From the NCBI GenBank assembly GCA_031308135.1, contig JAHLJT010000631.1, positions 157,931,276 to 157,995,275 of the forward strand: a stretch of 64,000 nt of DNA, written 5' to 3'. Both the position numbers and the translations under genes were made by a program. This DNA is from Acheta domesticus. Lineage: Eukaryota; Arthropoda; Insecta; Orthoptera; Gryllidae. Positions 59,085 to 64,000 of the stretch are shown here, one piece after another (position 1 is the stretch's first letter; each line of letters opens with the position of its first letter). The notes under the pieces are model-generated. The model was not told where the DNA came from, ran no database searches, and saw only the letters and a list, made by a program, of their open reading frames with translations.

Positions 59085-59430
59085 GCGGCGGCGCACCGAC
59101 GGCTGACTTCTGGACATTGCCACATCGTATCCATTGGTGTCAGTGGGTTCAAAAACACATTTTCGTGTGCTCTGGTTTATGTACTTCGAAGTAATATTGA
59201 TTTTAACTTTCTTCAAGAAAGTTGATTTTTGCATTTTTGTCCAGCTAGCGACGCGAAATTGATCAGTGTGCGCCGGCTGTCCGCCGTATGTCTTCGACAG
59301 CCGCCCCTCCGCGCCTCCGCCCCCGCGCCCCGTGACACATTTTCCTCGGTGCGCCCCTCGACCCCCGCCTCGCCCGCGGGCGCCGCTTGTCCCTCCACAA
59401 GAAGAAATCAGACGTTCGGGGCGGGGCTTC
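59085..59430. other. CpG-rich patch
   Basis: GC-rich core at 59265-59420 ('cgcctccgcccccgcgcccc'), ORFs on both strands compositional. Candidate regulatory DNA only. Confidence 0.3.
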
Positions 59431-59500
59431 TCTTTCTTAATTCTGTTTTCGTACTTGGAGACACTCTCAGAGGAACTCGATGGAGGGCCCATCCTTTCAT

Positions 59501-59545
59501 CACTTCTGAAGTTTAGATATTAGTCACTTCTGAAGTTTAGATATT
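59501..59545. repeat. 24-bp tandem duplication
   Basis: CACTTCTGAAGTTTAGATAT occurs at 59501 and 59525; the unit contains the palindrome ACTTC-T-GAAGT. Confidence 0.9.
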
Positions 59546-59549
59546 TTGG

Positions 59550-61165
59550 TATTTGTTTAAAAAGAGGTACAACATTTTTCACAATTGTTCTACGATGGTT
59601 CAAAATGCTCTAACAAATTATTTTTTTAAAGTAATTTAAAAGTAAAATAATAAGGTAATTAACTGTTTGTTTCTTTCTCTTTCGTCTTTATGTGTATAAT
59701 TATATATTTCACGCATCAGCAAAATTGTTCAATAACTTGATGGATAGTTTATATCCCGACCACCCCTGTTATTGATGTAAAACAACACAGTATTGAATGA
59801 ATGTCGATGTTTGGTAGGATAAATTAATTCTGCAATTTTTATTTGTAATTGCATTCAGCAGAAAACAATTCCATTAATTAATTTCGAATTTCATATTTTT
59901 TTCAACTTCAGTATTATTCTTCCCTCTCAAAATGTCGATATGCTGTGGAGGAATTCTATTGCGAATTCATTTTGTTTGACAGCTATTTGTGACTTGATTC
60001 CCCTGCTCGGGTTGCTGGATTGCATTCTCCGCCGAACGTATCGAATTGGTATTCACACAGCAAATGCAAAATGTAAAATCTCCTCATTTTGAAGTAGAAT
60101 ACACATTCTCTTGGATGTTTAACGATATTTTGTTTTTTGTGAGTGGATTGGTAGGGAATGCAAATATTTCTAAATACAAAATAATTAGTACAGAGTTTAC
60201 AAAAATTAAACGACAAGTTACTAAATATTAACAGTAGGAGAGTGGCGCTAGAGTGAGCATTTTCCATTTAGAATGTAGTTACTTTAATTTTATTTACTTA
60301 TTTCTTTAATTTAAGGTACATTCCGCGTCAACTGCATACTTTACTATTTCATCTTTACTTTTCTGTGTAAGGGGGATCCATTAATTACATAACGCTAAAG
60401 GGGGAGGGAGGGGTCTAAATCAGCGTTAGGCTGCGTTACATAGAGATAGGAAAGTGTGTTACAAGGGGGAGAGCGGGTATCGAAAATACTCGAAAGACTC
60501 TAGCCGGATAAGGGGGATTTCCGACCTTAGTTTGCAATTCGACTCACATTTTTTCTACTTGTTTGGATGTAGAAAATATTAATATTCAAAATATGAGGAT
60601 AAAATATCCACATACTAAGTACTTACAGAGAAAAAAACCTATTTTTTTGTGTTTAAATTAAGAAAATAATCATTTTATGGCATTTATTTTATTTCTTTAT
60701 TTCTGATATGAACTTTGCCGTAAAAATTGGTTAAAAAATTGACTTGTAGATGCCTTTCAGATCATAAATAAAGTAATAAATTGATTAAAATAATTTTTTC
60801 TATAAAAATGTTAACCAAAAATGTATTATTTTTAATAAAAATTCACCTAATTCATAAACTTCCAGGAGGAGTTTCAGATAGTGCTACTTATGAAATGTAG
60901 ACAATTTCATATGCTTTTCAATGCTCCACCCGGCAAATATATAGGATTTGGTCTACAACCTGGCGGGCCGATATTGTAGCCATGCTTTTGTACGATTTCC
61001 GTGTCTTAAATAATATAATATGTTTTGAATTGTTATAAAATATGTAACATTGTCAAAATTGATAAAAAATAATAATAATGTCTCGTATTTATCATATTTC
61101 TCTCAGAAGTACGCAAAACTTGCTGACATTTTCAACAACAAAAATGTACATAACTTTACTGGTGA
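59550..61165. other. AT-rich spacer with a 'ttacataacgct' repeat
   Basis: No gene recognised. At 60386-60450 'attacataacgctaaaggg' and 'agcgttaggctgcgttac' form a loose inverted pair around a G-rich phrase, a motif I have seen as a dispersed repeat in insects. Confidence 0.4.
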
Positions 61166-61169
61166 GCTA

Positions 61170-61545
61170 ATTGAGGAAAATACATTTTTTAATGAAAACC
61201 TCTTATCCTCAATATTGTAATTGTACGAAGACAACGAAATGTATTAAACCTGTAGTTTTGAAGTTTCAGTTATTAGTAAAAATCAACCCTATGCAACTTA
61301 GTAACACTTTCACTCTATTCTCACAAGAAATGTTTAAAAAATTTGGAGCTTTTGAAGATAATTTTTTTAACATGTCTGAAGGGCTTTATGTAAAGAATCT
61401 CCTAAATTTAAAGAAAGTTTTTCAAAATCGCAGATCTTCGAGCCGGGCCAGATCGACGGAAGTATATTAATTTTGAAAAAAATCCTACCAATGTTTTAGC
61501 TGTTATTCCCAGACAGACGGTCACATGTATATGAGAAAGTAAAAA
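61170..61545 (+). repeat. 3' part of the TIR/tandem-unit family
   Basis: Contains 'aaaaaatttggagc' (tandem-unit marker, 61338), 'gggctttatgtaaag', 'ttcaaaatcgcagatcttcg', 'agatcgac', a shortened CAGACAGACGG tract and the terminal 'tatatgagaaagtaaaa'. It lacks the segment between the tract and the end. Confidence 0.65.
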
Positions 61546-61620
61546 CCAATGATGTTACTTTCTTTCTTTTTAACTGAGATTTTTGACATCAGGACGGTTG
61601 ACAAATAATTTTCGCTTTTT

Positions 61621-61667
61621 TATGTCCTTTTGCACATAATCCATGATTATGTCCTTTTGCACATAAT
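61621..61667. repeat. 27-bp tandem duplication
   Basis: TATGTCCTTTTGCACATAAT at 61621 and again at 61648; the unit is itself partly palindromic (TATGT / ACATA). Confidence 0.9.
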
Positions 61668-62114
61668 GCTCTATTAGACGATTCAATGTCTAATGTTCCG
61701 CAGGATTTAATGCTGATTATTACAGGCAGATATAACGTTGCGCGATTTGTATCCAAGACAGGCGTAATTGGGTATATAATTAATTCAATATCATACACAG
61801 GGGAGACACGAAACATCCCTTCCCCATCCATTGTTGTAGAGCTTTGTTAGTTTCAGAAGTTATGAGCGATATTCTAGAGGCGATGCAATTTGCAGATAGA
61901 TTCCAGAGAGCTGAATGGCTTCTATCATCCCATCATTGTATGCCCTACATGTCTTGTTCAAGGAGTCATTGACAATTAAGGATATAGATTAGAGTTCGCA
62001 CGAGCTCTCTGTGTACTGACGAGCTTTCGCTCGCAATTAAACGGGCGTCAAGTGCTCAATTATCCCATGTGAACTCTTTCTTGGGTAAAATGTAAGAAGA
62101 CATTGCATTTAAAT

Positions 62115-62640
62115 TTTCTATACATTGATTAGTGATCCCGGCCACGTCGTCAAGTGCGTCATTAGTCTTGTAAGTGCCATGCATGACTTTATCGCGAGAA
62201 GTTGCGGCAAACCTCCCCGGCTGGATGGCAAGATTTGGCGCCAACCTTCCCGTCGGTTTTCCCCAACACCGTATCTTCCACAAACGGTGTATGTCTCCAG
62301 CCGGGTAAGCTCATCTATCCCGACTGGTTTCCCTTCATGTGTGATAGTATAGTACATGTAAGTGTGTGTAAGTAAGGAGTGAAGATAGGACAACAAAGAG
62401 GAAGGAAAGATCGCACGCGGTCCGCGCCCAATGTCGGAGTAAAACTCCGGCTTTCGCTGATGTCGATAGGAAAAACTATCGTTCAGAACAGCCGGCCGCT
62501 AGAATTCTCCTCCAGGCAGCAGCTGAATTCGATGTAGCTATCTAGCTAGTGTCGAAAATCCTGCCACCTTCCGGACACGAACCCTAGAACCTCCATTCCA
62601 GAGGCATTGAAGGAACATCAGTTGATGCCCTGAGTAACCT
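62115..62640 (-). repeat. SINE A, near full length, reverse
   Basis: Reverse complement of the family seen at 13262-13750: head 'aggttctagggttcgtgtcc' (B box), 'ggaaggtggcaggattttcg', 'acactagctagatagct', 'ctggaggagaattctagcgg', the 'acggtgttggggaaaacc' segment and the late 'gactaatgacgcacttgacg'. The body is about 500 bp. Confidence 0.75.
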
Positions 62641-63078
62641 AAGCTGGTTTTAATTTTGTAAATTAATTAATATTCTACTCCGACAGAATGTGAGTGCGTG
62701 GGCCGAACACCTGTCGATTGCTTGAACGCGAATACAGTAACGTCTCGAGGACGGATGACAGTGTGGGCCCCTTTTCTCTTGCAGCCTTACTGGGAGCGGG
62801 GGAGTGGACAGGGTCGGCGTGCGGGCATACTTGAAGGTGACGGCCCAAAGCGATCTGCATTCTATGATAAACTATCCAGGAAATGCTGCTCTTTTATAAG
62901 CGATTTTCGCTCTCCTTGATTAAACAAAGGGGATTTCTGTTTGTGAATCGGCTGGAACTAATTGAATCTGGCAGATTCGGAGCAGGTCGCACTGAAAGTG
63001 CAAAGTCATAGCATCCCAATATGTGTTGAGGCATTAATAATTAACGTTTCTGTGAAATGTTTGTAATGTGTACACCAA
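62641..63078. other. Unassigned DNA
   Basis: No gene recognised; short GC-richer stretch at 62760-62850. Confidence 0.45.
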
Positions 63079-63223
63079 TATATGTATATATATGTATATA
63101 TATGTATATATGTATATATATACGTATATGTATATATATACATAATATATGTATATATATACGTATATACGTAATATACGTAATATACGTAAATACGTAA
63201 TATATGTATATATATATATATAT
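63079..63223. repeat. TA/TATG-rich microsatellite
   Basis: Alternating pyrimidine-purine array of TATG, TATA and TACG units; gives Tyr/Ile-rich ORFs on both strands that are not genes. Confidence 0.95.
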
Positions 63224-64000
63224 TGCGACGGAACACGTCGCCTCTGTGCGACGCGCCGGCATCAATCAACCTATGTAGGGTCAGGGCGTTTATACCCCAC
63301 GAGAAGTCTTTCTGGCGTGGGTGTCACCGGTACCGGGCAGCGCTTCTGTCGCCGCTCCGTCACCAGGCCCTGCCGGTTGTTTATTAATTATCTAAGGTAT
63401 TCTCCCTCCAGGAAATCCAACTTGGTTAGTGATAGGGGAATCACACGATTCACAAGTGATTTGAAAATTCATTCATTAACCAAAATAAATCATACACCAT
63501 TTACCAAATTACAGCGGGCAAACCACTGCTTTGCCTCGTTCTGGCGTTACACAATACATGCAAATACTTCCTAGGAAGCAAGTTTGTATCCGTTCTACTT
63601 CCTAGAAATGACTTTAGTGATTCGCGTTCAATACCTGACGCGATTATCACTCTTATCAATGCACAAATTAATTACGTAAATCTTGCTTCCAGCTGGAGCT
63701 ACCTGAATAATACATTAGAACATTCAGCGCTCTAACCTCACGTTTACCCTTTTTAAACATTTAGATTTCGCACTGTTTCCTTTAACATTAATTGTTACTC
63801 TGCTTTGTGGTCGGCTAGCAGCGCCTTCCACATTAAATTGAATTTACTAAAACCACTTTGAAACAAAAGACATCTGCAAACTAGGATTGTTCATAATAGT
63901 CTCTCCTGAGTTCATCAGAATGTTCTACCTTTTCATCAATTTATTGAATTTCACGGGTACTCACGCTCGTTCTCCACAGGGCGGTGTAATACCTCTAGTG
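63224..64000. other. Unassigned end of window
   Basis: Immediately after the microsatellite is a GC-richer segment to about 63380 with short palindromic phrases ('accggtaccggg'). A 141-codon ORF (63149-63574) starts in the microsatellite and is not supported. The rest is AT-rich. Confidence 0.45.

Noticed and set aside
63006..63574. Tyr/Ile-rich ORFs on both strands
   Set aside because: Translations of the TA/TATG microsatellite.
1..64000. Prokaryotic systems, CRISPR array, operons
   Set aside because: No regularly spaced short repeats with unique spacers and no closely packed ORFs; the content is typical of eukaryotic repeats.

Overview
This is a TE-rich stretch of eukaryotic nuclear DNA, most likely from an arthropod (probably an insect with a large, repeat-laden genome). 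The sequence is AT-rich and broken by short GC/CpG-rich patches. It carries tRNA-derived SINEs, several DNA-transposon superfamilies (hAT, Tc1, pogo/Tigger-like), a Penelope-like retroelement relic and TIR elements with no obvious coding capacity. No bacterial gene organisation, rRNA, convincing functional tRNA, CRISPR array or intact host protein gene is visible. Arthropod origin is an inference from repeat content and base composition; the order cannot be fixed from the sequence.

Layout. 1-6701 is the first copy of a segmental duplication and stops at an assembly gap of exactly 1000 N (6702-7701). 7702-19475 is single-copy background with SINEs, a reverse-strand TIR-family element containing ~305-bp tandem units (10.37-11.89 kb), piggyBac-like terminal motifs (13-14.8 kb) and an internally deleted Tc1 element (15.2-15.8 kb). 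19476-26188 is the second copy of the duplication, ending in a CpG-rich block (26.0-26.7 kb). A pogo/Tigger-like remnant lies at 27.0-27.6 kb. The best-resolved structure is at 28230-32400: a hAT element with a 700-codon transposase frame broken by two stop codons, flanked by perfect 8-bp target-site duplications (TSDs), with a second, unrelated-type hAT element nested just inside its left terminus with its own perfect 8-bp TSD. 33.2-35.6 kb holds the forward-strand relatives of the 10.4-kb TIR element. 37.3-37.7 kb is CpG-rich. 39.5 kb has a SINE with a type-II-tRNA-like head. 40.9-42.3 kb is a non-coding TIR element whose subterminal regions are packed with GAG-N6-CTC dyads. 44.2-45.5 kb is a SINE abutting a Penelope-like GIY-YIG relic followed by a hammerhead-like core. 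47.5-50.5 kb has CpG/GCC-rich blocks. 51.1 kb is a small hAT MITE with perfect TSD, 52-53.3 kb the second copy of the nested hAT type in opposite orientation, and 54.65 kb a hairpin MITE. 56-57 kb is CpG-rich, 57.5-58.7 kb a reverse-strand decayed gene of a RAG1/Transib-like arthropod family split by a SINE with a 9-bp TSD, 59 kb another CpG-rich patch, 61.2 kb another TIR-family fragment, 62.1-62.6 kb a reverse-strand SINE, and 63.1 kb a TA-rich microsatellite.

No coherent host pathway is encoded. What can be read is a history of insertions: nested and abutting elements give relative ages, and the CpG-rich patches are the best candidates for host regulatory DNA, though nothing in the sequence proves it.
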